A stretch of DNA of 64,000 bases, from positions 2,387,973 to 2,451,972 of the forward strand of contig WBVU01000003.1 in NCBI GenBank assembly GCA_009192285.1, written 5' to 3'. How positions within the stretch are numbered: position 1 is the stretch's first letter; each line of letters begins with the position of its first letter. This document shows positions 1-13,096 of the stretch, piece by piece. A program made the translations under genes and the position numbers. Below the pieces are notes generated by a model. The model had not been told where the DNA came from. It saw only the letters and a list, made by a program, of their open reading frames with translations, and did no database searches. The stretch is from Morchella semilibera. Taxonomy: Eukaryota > Ascomycota > Pezizomycetes > Pezizales > Morchellaceae.

Positions 1-208
1 ATCTCTACTTTCACAACCATTCGCATCTAGTGTTAACTTACGATCCGGCAGGCCGTATTTTTATCCTCGCCTTTCCCCCTCTTTTCTTTCTGCTTATACT
101 GTTTTCTTATATCGCTGGTCGATATCACATTACTATTACTAGTTTCAGTAACGAATTGTAATCTTCCCATACCACATTCCTTTCAGAATTAAGTTTGTCA
201 TCCTCGAA

Positions 209-1054
209 ATGTCGGTCCTATCTTTCGTCATCCACATTCTTCCAATCCTCCTTCTTACAACACCCACTGCTTCCCTCCTCACTAACCCTACAACCATCAC
301 CGCACACGTTCCCCGCACCACTGATGCCCCCCTTACAGAATGTTCCTCTGTCTGTGCGCTCATGGAGGCCCAGATCCACCAGCCAGCCGGGCCAGACCAG
401 GGCTCACTGTTCCGCAGCCTGTGCATAAACTCCGGACGGACAGACTGTGACGCTATGCAGACAGAATTTAGAGTCGAGCTTGTGGGTAAAGCGGATGGTT
501 TCAAGTGTCTCTGTGCGAGAAATGGTGTTCCAGGGCAAGAGTATGGAAGTACGACTACAACGACTAGCACGACTACTGTCACAACGACAGAAGGCGCTCC
601 TGTAGTTGAGGAACCAGCCAGTTCTAGTGTCGCAGATAATACGGCATCTTCAGTGCCAATATCAGTACAATCGTCAGTTACAGTTCCCACGTCTACTTCA
701 GACGTCCCAATATCAACGACACTAATCAGGGTCCCCTTGTCAACTATTAGTAGCACAATATTGAGCACGCATACCACATTGTCGACTATCAGATATGTTG
801 TCTCTCCCGCTTCCAAGTCTGGTGAAAGCACTTCCACTTCCACTTCCACTTCCACTCCCAAAGCGACATCAAGTTCAGAGGCAGGGCTAAGTACGGCCGG
901 AGAGCCGGAGCCCTCAAAGAAACCCAAGTCGGGTGCCATAGCAGGAATTGTGATTGGCGTGTTGGCCGTGTGCGGGATAATTGGTGGTGGAGCCTGGCTA
1001 ATCAGGAAGAGACAGTTGGCGAAGATAGCGGACAAGTTTGATTATGATTATTAG
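209..1054 (+). CDS. Secreted/cell-surface type I membrane protein with Ser/Thr-rich stalk
   Basis: A single-exon gene encodes 281 residues. The first 22 or so residues are a hydrophobic signal peptide. Residues about 40-105 form a small extracellular region with six cysteines (C45, C49, C72, C80, C100, C102). A long Ser/Thr-rich, probably O-glycosylated stalk follows (about 110-235), including a short run of STSTST encoded by a tandem 6-bp repeat near 833-857. One transmembrane helix lies near residues 245-267 and is followed by a basic stop-transfer stretch (IRKRQ) and a short acidic/aromatic tail (KFDYDY). The topology resembles fungal wall-stress sensors and CFEM-like surface proteins, but it has fewer cysteines than CFEM (eight) and no recognisable WSC pattern, so the function is unknown. 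A 296-residue ORF on the opposite strand is a compositional shadow of the Ser/Thr codons. The start is the first ATG and gives a clean signal peptide. Confidence 0.75.
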   Translation: MSVLSFVIHILPILLLTTPTASLLTNPTTITAHVPRTTDAPLTECSSVCALMEAQIHQPAGPDQGSLFRSLCINSGRTDCDAMQTEFRVELVGKADGFKCLCARNGVPGQEYGSTTTTTSTTTVTTTEGAPVVEEPASSSVADNTASSVPISVQSSVTVPTSTSDVPISTTLIRVPLSTISSTILSTHTTLSTIRYVVSPASKSGESTSTSTSTSTPKATSSSEAGLSTAGEPEPSKKPKSGAIAGIVIGVLAVCGIIGGGAWLIRKRQLAKIADKFDYDY

Positions 1055-2176
1055 GATTTCCCCCCCTTGATCTATCATGTAAAATATATAAGAGTAGTAA
1101 AAAGATTTAAAATATCGCTAGCTACGAGGATGCGATATAAGTTAGAATAAAAACCATGGACAAATGGATCAATATTGCATCGCCGATTGTATTGACTGTC
1201 GATTGCAAGTGGTTTTTGCTATACTAGAGAGTATTTGGCAACTGCCAATCCCAAGAACTGGCATATTGTGGGGCTCCGAAGCGGAAACCAGGGATTTTCA
1301 ATTTTAGATTCCAGTAGAGCAGAGCAGCGTGCTGTGATATCACAATATCTGCAGCAGCTAGCATCATGCATTTCCAGTCCCAACAGTGCCCTTCACAGGT
1401 AGCTGATAAACTGTTTGGTTTTCGGAGTTTTTTTTTTTTGTCATACTGTTAACCACGTTGATTTTGGCCACTGAGGGGAACTGTCAATTTTTCCTCAAGT
1501 TTGAAGTGTCAATATATATAGTCGGAATTGACTGTTGGAAAATACTCTCTACTAGTCTCATAATCTTGTATGGCGAGCGACTGCATGATCTAATATCCCT
1601 AAAAAAAAAAAATTAAGTATGACACGCAAATCTACTTATATAGACATAAGTATCTCTCGAGGATATATATAATCCACTGTCTCCGCAATGGTACAAACCT
1701 TGATACAGATGCTAGCAAGTTTCTTTAGCCCGGACTTATGCGGAGATAATGATCTATTTAGAATCAATGACGCACACGGCCCAGGGTCGGTTCGGTCGGA
1801 TAACCCTGTACTATTTTTATATCAATTGTCTGATACACACATGTCCTAGCCCAAACTTCAAGAATGTACGGAAATGTAGGTACACTCGACTACCCTATCC
1901 CCGCCCCAACAGCCATTACCCATGGCCATGTTCATTGGGTAGCACAACTGTTTATGTAAGTAATTGCAGCCCTCGATCTAGCAGCATCAGGCCCTTCAAC
2001 CTTCTCTACATACACTTATTGATCGACAGCTGTCCCAGCCCTCTTTTTGTGGAAACCAGTCCCCACCTCTCTGTCGACCTTAAGCCCATCATCACCATCA
2101 TCACCATCATCCATCTTTATATCTGCAAACCTCATAGCAACACGCCTTAGGTTTATTGTTTTCTCCTTTATCGGCC
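1055..2176. other. Intergenic region with a degenerate inverted repeat
   Basis: No convincing gene is visible. It contains poly-T and poly-A tracts (about 1429, 1602), a CATCAC-type microsatellite (about 2088-2112) and an imperfect inverted repeat described separately. Confidence 0.6.
1223..1555. repeat. Degenerate inverted repeat (possible MITE relic)
   Basis: The left arm at about 1223-1251 (core AGAGAGTATTT) is matched by its imperfect reverse complement at about 1525-1555 (core AAATACTCTCT). Roughly three quarters of about 27 positions pair, and the arms lie about 270 bp apart. The span of about 330 bp with AT-rich internal sequence fits a decayed non-autonomous DNA transposon, but no clear target-site duplication is visible. 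Confidence 0.35.
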
Positions 2177-5100
2177 ATGTTGGCCTCAGTAAAGTACTCC
2201 AAGTTAGCGACGAGGAGTCCAGGCTTAAGCTTACAGGACCCAGAAAAAGGTATTCACTTTGTCTACTATCTATCTCTACATTGAATAATAGAATTAGAAT
2301 ACCTTGACGAGCGGAGCTACCGGGGGAAAACTTGGAAGCCATATTCAATCCGGCCAATTTTTCTGGCGCTTTTCATATGTTTTTGCCTCACACTCACCGT
2401 TGTAGTTGAGTTACTTCTTAAAAAATCTCGGAGAAATGGTGGTTTATTTTTCAGAGACTTGGACCGCGAAACTCTACCAATCAAGGCGGATATCTTATTC
2501 AATTACCTGCCTACAACCATCTCAGTTGTTTTTGGTCTTTTTTGGGCCAGCGCAGACCACAACTTCAAGCGCCTCGAGCCATTCTTCCAATTATCAAAGC
2601 CTGAAGGTGCCACTGCTGAACAGTCCCTTTTACTTGACTATTCTTACAGCTTCCAACTTTTCGTTCCGTACAAGTCCTTCAAGAAAAGGTTCGCCCTAGT
2701 AAAGAATCAAAGGCACTCTTTATAACTAACACAATCTAGGCACTGGGCTGTTTGTTGTTCCAGCCTGGTCATGACAATCACCGGCTTCTTTCTTACTCCC
2801 TCCATGTCTGGGATCTTTGATTTAGTCACAACCTACAAGTATCAGGAAACAACCGAAGTCCAAAGGGCCAACCTGCGTTCGGCTCAAGACCTCAATAAGG
2901 CGCTATCAACGGAGCCCTCCTATTTAGCACGGAATATCGTTTTTCTTGGCGGGGCTCTCCCGGAATTCACCACAAAGGAGTACGCTATCCTTCCTTTCCA
3001 GAACCCCAAAGGAGTGGAAGTTGGAGACCGATGGACAGGGGAAACCATCCTTTACGAAGCTGATTTGGGCTGTCGTGATGCAAAGATGTTCGAGACAAGA
3101 TATGGATATAATATCACTAATGAGGAAGATTGTTCTTATCATTTTGTGCTTCCCCGCGCAGATTCACTCGAAATATTGAGTACCATTGGTCTATCCGAAC
3201 ACCAGGGGAATGAATCGTTGTCGGAATTTCCTGCAACTCGGCAGTACCCGTATAACTTATTCATGGGATATCCCAACAATACAAGAGACAGGTCATTGGA
3301 TCTCTTCTCATTATCTTCCCCTCTAGCAAGCTGCTCAGATAGCCGGAAGCTTCTCATCACACGTGAGGGATATTGGGTGCCTGGCCTGAGTTTTTTTGGT
3401 TCAAATGTTAAGCCGGCATTTTGCAAGCCGACATATTGGTCGCAACCCGTTAATGCCACGATTGAGATGACGAAATCGGGTGTTGTGAACATTGTAAAAG
3501 TCGATCGCCAAGATCAAAGAACTCCGTTCAAAGAATTCAATATCACAAGTTTCGAAGAGCTTGTTGTAACTGGTCGAGCTTCGCCACCCACCAAGTTTGG
3601 TGACTTTCCGTTATATTCACCCGAAGTCCCCTCCAGAGATGAGAGCCCTAAACTTAATTCACGGTCTTTGGAGTCCCTTGAAATGGATTTTGAAACTGCG
3701 TTTAAGCTTCTATTCGCCCTTACCGTTCATGCTGGGTTCGTGGATCATAGCCAAAACTCAACAACGATCATCAATGGCACTCGACTATACGACACTCAGG
3801 CCTATATTGCAAATGAACTTTGGTGCAGACTCTCCCAAGGAGGATTCGGCGTTTTAAGCTTTCTCACTCTCATCCTTCTCATCATCACATGGAATCGAAA
3901 ATGCAATCTTGATGGAGAGCCAAACAGTCTTGCTGCCTTGATGCAGACACTATCACAGAGTCCAGCTCTACGCAAGAAGATGGAAAGCTCAGAATTTCGT
4001 CACCCTATCGATCAAAGCGAGTACTTAATTGAAAGCAAAAGCACCTACCGACTCCTTTTGCTGGACAACCAAGGCCCTTATATACAAGTAACCGATGTGA
4101 AAGGAAGAGCTGTAGAGCTTGAGGATCTCCACAGTGGACCCGCGCAAAAGTCAAGTCTCGCCCCCAGTCGAAATGGTTTGGGGCCCAATAGGATTTTTAT
4201 ACACTTTTTACTTTACTATTCTATTATCGTTGTTATTATTCGTATTTATTTCCGACAAAATGAAAGGAGGTCAGTTATCCCGTCATATCTACATATCCCA
4301 CCATCATACAGGTAGTCGCATAATGTTATCTGGGAGGAGTTCGAAGGTTTTGATGGAAGGAAATAATCGTTGTATGGGGTTGCAACCCACTACTGGAAAT
4401 TTCCTTCCAGGTATCTTTGTCAAGTCGGGTTCTTACTTTATACAGGGCTTCGATTCTCTGAACCAGAATCTTCTTTCAGGTATAAGCTTATATTTTCACA
4501 CCTTCCCACCATATTTGGTACTTCCACAGAGCCGTTATGGGTACTTATTGGAACATATGCCTGCATGGTTGCACCCTATGAGATCCTTCGCCGTGGCCGA
4601 GCACCAAGTTCTAAGACTTTAACGATAGACTATGATAAGACACCACCTCATTTTCAAACATTTCAAGCACTTAAGGCCAGAAACTTCGGTCTTGCTGCGC
4701 TTACAATCGCCATTATTCTTGCAAATTTCTTGGCAGTAGCTTTCGGAGGTCTCTTCTCACCGCGTCCCGTTGAAACCGTAGTCCCAACCGTTCACAGTCC
4801 GTACTTTATAAACATTAGCGGTGATGTAATCATAGACGAAAATAGATATACCCTCCTAGCGACAAATGTATCAGGAAACGATTCTTTTCATAGCTGGATT
4901 GTTCCAGACTTTTTTGTTATCCCGTTCAATTGGCAAGAGTGGGAATCAAATACTTTAAGTATAGAGTCTAGGGAGGCTTTAGCTTTTGGGACGAATGTCT
5001 CCTGTGAGTTACTACCGGAAAACAAGGTATCCATTGTGGAGAACCCTAAAACTTCAGATTCCATGCTAGAAATCGATCACAAGTGCTGGACAGAGGTTCC

Positions 5101-6046
5101 AGCACAGGAATCTACTTGTCAAGGCTTCTGCTGGAATGAAAGCTCGACTGCTAGCACGGGTTTCTTAATAGATTCAGATTGCCCCGGAACCTTTTTCGTG
5201 GGCTGGGCTGAGCCGCCCTCCCAACCTACCAATAGCACCGAAGCAACTGTACTTGTTTGCAACTCAAGCATGATAGCCGCTGAGGTTTCGGTAACCGTGT
5301 ACGATGGTTTCCAGATCATTTCGTACAATGTCCTTAAAACGCTAGCGGGATCAGATGTCGAGAGTATGATCTCAGAAACTAATTACAGCAAAATTGATCG
5401 AGCGGTAGCATTCGATGATGCTTTTCAAAAATCAATAATCCAATCATCCAATATGACTTGGATTGATATTATCATGGCAAACATCCAACCTAATCTCCGT
5501 CAACTCGGTAATGCAACTGAGATGCCAGACGTTAATTACGTCGCGGAAGCATTCGAAAGTGCTTACAGACAACTGCACGCAGTGTATACAAAAAGCGTGT
5601 ATAGCAATATGTCTCTATATAAAGCTCGTTATGGAGATCGCGCTTTTGAGTACAGCACAACATACCGCCACTATAGGGTCTATGTTTCAGCACCGATGTT
5701 TGGCATCTCCCTTGGTGTTATGATCTTTTTCCTCCTCCTTATATTGTGGGTACATGTAGTTCGTCCTGGACGGGGCCTGACCCACCTCCCGAGAAGTATG
5801 GCGGAGACATTTACACTGCTTTACGCAAGCGACATTATTGAAGATTGCACGCAGCTGCAAGGGAGGAATACGAGGGCGAGGGCGAGGCAGTTAAACAAAA
5901 TGGGGAATACATATGGATATGGACAATTTACGGCCCCCGATGGGGAAGAACATTTTGGTGTTCATAAGGACGGGTTATATGGTATATACCCCCCTAGCTC
6001 CGAGGTCTCTAGCCCAGCAGAAACAAATATAAGCCTCCTAAAGTGA
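2177..6046 (+). CDS. DUF3433 / SPRAY-like fungal multipass membrane protein
   Basis: This large multi-exon gene carries two copies of the fungal DUF3433 membrane module. The proposed exons are 2177-2249, 2292-2688 and 2740 to about 4130, then a region with one or more unresolved short introns (about 4112-4500), and a long last exon to 6046. Exon 1 supplies the N-terminus. Exon 2 encodes a basic juxtamembrane stretch, a transmembrane helix and the family motif (YLPTTISVVFGLFWASADHN, then RLEPFFQLSKP). Exon 3 continues as RHWAVV, fixed by the splice AG|G; the 2689 donor is GTTCGC. The second module repeats the pattern (HLPTIFGTSTEPLWVLIGTY), then a glycosylation-rich luminal region and a last helix near 5700-5755. 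DUF3433 proteins (Neurospora SPRAY group) are endomembrane proteins of unknown biochemistry linked to hyphal morphology. The total is about 1,200 residues. The family call is firm; the start and the 4.1-4.5 kb junctions are tentative. Confidence 0.8.
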
Positions 6047-6229
6047 GCACGGACGGACGATATATGAATAACGATTTTATGGGGGTTGCTCTGCTTTGCC
6101 TCGGATTTCTTTGCTTTATTTTTTTTTTTTTATAAAACGTTTACTATCTTATTCACATCCTAGAATACTTGTCAGCTAGTTGGAGTTTAGGAAGCGGTTT
6201 TCCACTCTTATCTTAAATCAAACAGGGTT

Positions 6230-6249
6230 GATAGTACTATAGTACTATC
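6230..6249. repeat. 20-bp perfect palindrome
   Basis: GATAGTACTATAGTACTATC reads identically on both strands. It lies about 185 bp downstream of the DUF3433 gene. It could be a cruciform or a dimeric protein site; nothing further can be said. Confidence 0.6.
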
Positions 6250-9200
6250 TAACTTGGCAAAATTTTCTTGGGAGGTACATACCCACACCTAACAACACAG
6301 ACAATCTACAACAATCATACATGTCTGTAGACACGTACACATTAAAGTCTAAGCATATCCTACTACCTCCTAGACATTACGCTCGAGTTGACCCATAATT
6401 ACATATAGTTATTTGGGTATTTAAAGTGCCTTTGGATAATAGCCGAAAGTATATCCAGGTAAATCTACAGTGGTATATATGTAATTACCACGAGAATGCA
6501 TCTAATGAAATCTCCTTAATTGTTTGGATTACCATTTTTCAATCGCCTTGCAAAAACACATTTGCTCTCAGAACCATCCTCAACCTATTCCTCTGCCCAT
6601 TCAGTAGGCTCATCTCTAAAAAGAAATGAAACGTACTACCAGCATTTGGATTAATTTTAGACGATTGTGTTTTTCATGCCATGAAATATGCACTTGCATT
6701 CTAACCACCCTCAAATTCTCTATTAAGAGTCGGTATAACATCGTGAAACCACGCAGTAAGTCCAACGAAGAAGAAATTTATCGCACTGAGGACACGTAAT
6801 ACTTGTTATTGAAATAACATTATATGGCCGTTATATACATATGTACACCACCATATATACCCCACTTTTAAAAAGACGGACCCTCCCTGTGACAAAACCC
6901 TACAGTCTCGGAAATGGGGGTAAAATGTAACCGTGGGGCTACGGTATTCAGTCAAGGATACCAGTTTAAACCAGCATCGTAAGTAGAATACCCTATCGAT
7001 ACCGCACCGATACAGAATCACTAGCGTAATGACTGGAACGCGGCAGTCAATTTCTGCCCATTTCCGGTACTGTAGTTACCTAGTACTTGCTGCGTATGTG
7101 CATATATTTCCGGTACCGTATCAGTCTAGTTTCTTATGATAATTTTAACGGCACTCACGAACCAGGATTTCGAACGCTGGGCTGCTAGGTACATGTATTC
7201 AAGGCTTGAGCTTCGAATTTAATTAGATTGGATTTTTTTTATTCTCCCGTCCACTTGCATGTACTAGCAAAAGTGTGTATGAAGAAGTATTATAGACCAG
7301 ACTGGTATGATAGAAATGGGCGTGAGGCTAGCCGTTTTCTGTTGTAATTATGGTTATATTATTTAGTGCACATGATGCACAGTGTTTCAGGATCTGAGCA
7401 GCCTCGTAAGTTTCGTGCGATATTAAGCCCAAGCATCTTACTAGCAGTACTATATGTACATATAAGGCTCGTCTTAACGTTCATCACGACTTCCCGACTG
7501 CAGATGTCATCCGTGCGTAGTGAGTACGGAGATAATAAGCCGAGTTTTCCGGCGCGGCGCCGCACTAGTCCTGAGACATTGATAATAATATCTCTCAGAC
7601 AAAACTCTCTGTAACAGACTTACTTTTTCTTAGTAGTCTAGACATAAGCGACCTCTTAATCAGCCCATGATTTTTTTTTTTTACTACATACATGTACCTA
7701 TCGTACCACCAAGACTTTGATAGCGATTCTTAAGGCATTTCTGGTCTCTAGCTCTAGAAATGCAATTCAATGAAATCTAGGCCACTTGGTGCTGGCTAGC
7801 GTTAGAATTAAAGTGCAGGACTTGAAACGTACAAAGCATTTTTATTTTTATTCTTCATTCTTCTCCCGTTATTGTGATATATAGGTAGTCTCAAACCAGG
7901 GTAGGTAAATAAAATACCTCAATTTTTCGGCATCTCCCGCCTTTCTCAAGTATACACCATAGCTATGGCCAAAGTGTAGCTGAGCATGTGAGTTAACCAT
8001 CATATGCAATCACTCGTCTTTCGTGTGTCGCGTTCATAAGTTATCACTCGTATATCGGATCGGACGCGTTAGTGGGGGGGGGGGGGGAGTACTAGCGTGT
8101 CTAGACAAGAGCCACAGATGACAAGTCGTAATCATGTGCATCATAAAAACTGCCGACCTCAAGTTCCCCGCACCAACCGTCTCGTGTTGTTTTTTCTCAC
8201 CCATCGTCTTAAGGCCACTCATCCATCACTGCAAGAATAATAAAAGCCTCTTAGAAGGTGATTCAAAAAAAATTCGAATATGTTATCCGGCCAGACCGCG
8301 ATCTCCTCAACTAGTACAGTGCCACTGTGCTCAGAACAATTTTACATTAAGGCACTAACAGGCTGCGCGTATGGGAGGGGCTGAAACCTATCTACCAAAG
8401 GGAACTTAGATGGCTAGCTAGCTAGCTGCATGCCAACTCCCCATTTAAATGGTACCGAGAAAAAAAAACTTCACTCAGGAGCTCCTCCTAATATTCCTTT
8501 CTGCACGTATGCAAGTCAGGCACTGAAAATACTACTCTAAATAACAGACCTGCAAGTACCACGGTAACACAAGGCACCAAGCAGCTAAACCGAACAAGGC
8601 AATCAATCACTTCAGCTTTCCCGCGTACCCCTCCCAACCCCAGCTGATATCTAGGGGACCCGTAGATCTCGGATGTCGAAATTCGCTTGCTTTCGAATTC
8701 TGAAACAAAACGGGGCACTACCGATGAATAGTTCCGTGCGCAAAACACGGAAGTCCGGTCCGGTTGAAACCTTTTTCCTTCTTTTTTTTTTTTTTTTTTG
8801 AATGCCTTATTTCTACTTTATAATAGCCCTCCTTATATGATTCAACGTTCATATTGCGTTTGAAGGCTCTCAGGACACTCCCGCTTGTACTCTACTAACA
8901 CAGGAGGTCGTGGTAAACGTGGATGTGGCACTTTGGGCCGCTCAGAACGAAAAGCTGCTATGGTCGGTCATGGTAACTGATTGGATTGTAGTCCGTTTTA
9001 TATCTGACAGTTGAGAAAAAATCATAAACATTAACCCAGGTCTGTTTCAGAACACGTTAACTACTTTGGGGTAAAATTCCGGGGTAGCCGCCGTTGGCTT
9101 TCCCCACAGTGCAGATGTCTGCAACGGCTTTCTATGCAAGGGGAGAAGGCAAGACAAGGCAACATATGTACTGTTGATCATCGGCTTTCTCTGCTCTATA

Positions 9201-11383
9201 TATGGGTCTCTCTGAGATGAAGAAGCATAGATCGGCATATGGTTCCTTTATTGGGTCGCAGAACATTAGAACCAGGAGTACCTCTAATCAGGGGAAAGGT
9301 ATGCACTGAATCGTAATCTGGTTCAAAGGGGAAATATAAGCTTTGATCTTACCTATAGGGAATAGGCCAGTGTAACATTGAAGATATGGAATTTTGGTTT
9401 TTTACGCCTACACGTATCAATAACGATGGTGTGACTACATGTACTCGTGTTACTAGAGAGAAATTTCATAGGTACATGTAAGTAGAGTACATGTAGCTTA
9501 AAGTAGCCTCGCCCCTATAGCAGGACTGTGGTGCTCTGGGAAGAAGGTGTGTATTCATTAGTAGTCCTTAACTAGTAGTGGGACATGCATGAGGCTAAGA
9601 AATTTTATATTCGCTGACAGGGAAGACCCGACAAATGAATTGATCCTGGTATATCAACCTCTATGTATTTCAACGGAGTGGCTTGAGGTCTTTTTATCTC
9701 CAATTTTACCGGTCGTCGTTTAGTCCCGGATCATCATCAGCCATCTCACATACCGTTTCAAGCCAGTCCAATCGGACATCAGGCTCGCATTTTTCGCTAA
9801 GAGATTTTTTTTTGGGGGGGGACAAAACAGACTAACCCCACAGGGCTGCAGTTGAGGGGGGAGGGGGGGGGGATGGGAACATCACAACGGGATCTCCAAA
9901 ACTATCGATGCGAATCTGTTTGAAATCCTTGGTATCCAGATCAGTACCAGATTCAACCGTTCCCGCTTCTGATAAGTGCGAACCTACCAGGGTTAGGGGT
10001 CTTTTACCATTCCAAACCCCGTTTAAGCAAACTCCCTTACAGATAGGGAGGGACTGAATGGGGTTTATGGATAAGCACTTATGTGGCAGTTAACTACATG
10101 TACTAGCAATGTTACAAGTGGCAGACCGCTATTTATCCCGAGGCCAACGTGTCAAAAGCCCAAAAGGGGGGGGGGGATGGATGCTGAGTGAGCTCGGGTA
10201 TCGTGCGGCAAACAGGCGAGGTTAGGCGGCGGTTGAGCGAGTTGCGAGAGGCGAGAAACCCGTCCCGTTGAAGCGCACAACCACCCACCTATAGCCAACC
10301 TTGGCGTTGATGCATTAGAAATCTCTGGTGAGCGGCGGTGGTGGGTGGTGGTGGTGTCACTGTGCAAAGAAGGGGAAAGGACACCCGCTAGAGAGACCAG
10401 CTTTTCTTTCGCTCCAAACACACACACGGCAAATAAATGTGATATCGTCATCGCGTCATCCCTCGCGTGGAACTAGGTGTTTGGCTATCAATCACATTGG
10501 TGGTTGATGATATGGAGAAGAATAAGGAATGAAGAGGTGGAACAGACACAGAAGAAAAGGACAGACAGCAGTGTCGTACATACATGCGTCAGAACCCTGA
10601 TATGATCCGATTGCTCAATGTTTCTTCCCTTTCTGCACTCGTTTCATTAATTCTCTGTTTAGGAGATATGACGGGTGGTTGAGTAGATAAACGTTACATG
10701 CGTTCAACTGCTCTATATACTTTAGAGTATACGCATGTAGTCTTTGTCTGTTAGTTCTGGGTCTCAATGCGGGTGCCTTGTGCTGTTGGTCATCTGCAGC
10801 TTCGAAAACTCTGGTTGTTATTATTTTTTTTTATCTATCCCCCCTCCTTCTTCTTCTCATCCTCCTCGATCCTCCTCCTCCTCCTCCTTATCTTCCTTAG
10901 ACTCTCATAGTACCGTATGTATCTGATGACCTGGAAACTTTTCACCGAGAACTGCGACGTCAAAAAGTCAAGAGGGGAAGAAACGTATCGAAACACGGAG
11001 ATATAATTGAGTAGAGAAGAAAAAAGGACGGCTTATGCAGGATGAGGATATCATGCATACATGCAGCACATGTAGATATCATACATATTCTGAGCCCTCT
11101 CTATATACGTCCAATATCAAATAGGTTGAGGAAGATAGATGATCCACCCCCCGCCCCCCCCCCCCCGCCTCCCAGTTGGTGGGTGAGAGGAACACGGACC
11201 AGTTCTTCAGTTCCCCGCGATGTCTCCTCACAAGCTTACCCAAGGAGGGCCCCGCTTCGCCCCCCCGTAAATCGTAAGGCTAATACCACCCGTGGCTAAC
11301 CTCCTCGTCTCCACCATCGTCGCCCATTGTTCGTCCATCCACTCCCGCAACTTGAAACTCCCCAAGAGATCCCACATCTTATT

Positions 11384-11578
11384 TTATTTTATTTCTCTCT
11401 CTCTCTCACACACACTCTCTCGCTCTTCTTAGGACCTCTCCATTCAGTCCACCTACCTCTCATACCTACAACCTTCCTTCCTTCCTTCCTTCCTTCCTTC
11501 CTTCCCTTCCTTCCCTTCCTTCCTTCCCTCCCTCCCCTATCAAGCTCAATTCCCTCTATCATTCCTTGGGATAGGGTC

Positions 11579-11644
<66 letters not shown>

Positions 11645-11700
11645 ACTATCTCCCTCTGCATTCTCACTCTCATTCACACCCATTCTCTCATTCTCTCCGA
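11384..11700. repeat. CT/CTTC microsatellite block
   Basis: Successive low-complexity runs occur here: short CT at 11394-11408, CTTC tandem units at about 11471-11530 and a nearly pure CT run at about 11579-11644. A CA-rich run follows at about 11871-11942. The block lies 1.4-1.7 kb upstream of the F-box gene and is pyrimidine-rich on the coding strand. Confidence 0.85.
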
Positions 11701-13096
11701 GAGAATAGAGCCAATCGTGTGTGCTGGTATAGTACTTTCCCTGCACATGTACACATTACCACATATTATAATCCCACGATCCCAGTAGGTATCTATACAT
11801 CCGACACATACATACATCACTTCCTACTACAGACATACATACCTACTCTAGACGAAGACCCACTCTCTTCCACACGCACACACACACTCTCACACACTCT
11901 CTCTCACGCACACACACACCTCACGCACACACACACACACACCCAAAGCCAGGTCTAGCCAGCCTAACCCGTAGTTTTCTCTTCCTTCCAGATAACTTCT
12001 GGAAGCCTTTCTTGCGTCGTGTGTGTCTTGTGCTACATACCACACACATACCTACTACCTACATTTACCTACCTTCCTTGCTTGTGTGCGGTCTTCTTCT
12101 TTTTTTTTCTTTTTTCTCCATTCCTCCATCCTTTCTTTCCTCGCCATCTCTCTTCTCTCTTCTCTTCTCTCTCTCTCTTTCTCTCGCTCGATCACCTCTT
12201 ACTATTACCCTTTTTCTCTAAAATACAATAACATTCCTACAATACTCCATTTGTCCCGTCCTACAATCAATCTTCCTTCCCTTCCGCTTGGGGGCCAAAA
12301 TTTCCTATCTACGGCATTGCATTAAGACGCCTGAAACACCCCCCCCCCCTCCCTTCTCCGGTTCCGCAACACTCTAGATCTCTAACCTAGCCCCACTCTC
12401 AAGTCACGGAATATATCACACGGAACCTCCCTCCACTCCCAACCGGGCTGGACTGAGCAGGTAGTAGTAGTAGAAGAAGAATACGACGAAGGAGAAGAAA
12501 AAAGAAGAAGGGGCAGTCTGCTACATTTTTTTTTTAGTGAGAAAAAGAAAAGGAAGGGGAAAAAGGAAAAAGGAAGAAAAAAAGAAAAAGAAAAAGAAAA
12601 AGAAAAGAAAAATAACTTCGGACGAACCATACCAGCTCCTACTTTACTTACTACGCACCCAATATCTTCCTTCGCGTAAAGTGAATAGGTAGATTAAGTC
12701 CCCGGCAGGCATTGCTTCATATAATACGGATAGGGGGAGGGGCATCTGTGCTCTTGTCCCTGAAGAGATCCGTTTGGGGTCGTACTCTTTCACTACTATT
12801 TTACTCTGCTCCCTCGTTCTCGTTCTCGTTCCCGTTTTCATTCTCGTTCCCGTTTCTGGTTCGCCCACCTACCCCCCCCCCCCCCACCCCTCTCTTCGAT
12901 ACCTAAACTACCTCGTACCACTGGTAGGCCTTTGCTAGCACTGGGCCTCCCGCATGCCCTCGTTCGCCGCCTGGAGTCAGCTATTATTTCGCCTTAGCTT
13001 GGAGATCCCCAGGCATAAAACCACAGAGTCGTCTTCTTCATCTCTCTAAGGCAAGGTAGTTGAAACCGATATAATCCGTGCCATTACCTAGCCACG

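Larger units (their letters stand above)
6047..13096. other. 7 kb intergenic region without a recognisable gene
   Basis: All ORFs are short, repeat-derived or lack family features. The first part is AT-rich with a 20-bp perfect palindrome (6230-6249) and scattered TACATGTA sites (7190, 7689, 9436, 9473, 9488, 10095). G or C homopolymers occur near 8073-8088, 9856-9872 and 10167-10176. From about 11380 onward the plus strand becomes strongly pyrimidine-rich up to the F-box gene, with CTTC, CT and CA microsatellites. Confidence 0.6.

Noticed and set aside
145-1035. 296-residue minus-strand ORF opposite the surface-protein gene
   Set aside because: Its Val/Ser composition mirrors the Ser/Thr-rich codons of the plus strand. 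It lacks a signal peptide and any motif.
7150-7185. tRNA-like T-arm/B-box on the minus strand (GTTCGAAATCC)
   Set aside because: The stem around it does not pair correctly and no A-box or acceptor stem is found at the right distance.
9971-10082. Weak inverted repeat around ATAAGTGC
   Set aside because: Only 8-10 bp pair well, so it is not distinguishable from chance in this AT/GC-mixed region.
11327-11788. ORFs through the CT microsatellite (Ser/Leu and Arg/Glu repeats)
   Set aside because: They are products of simple repeats in every frame, with no gene features.
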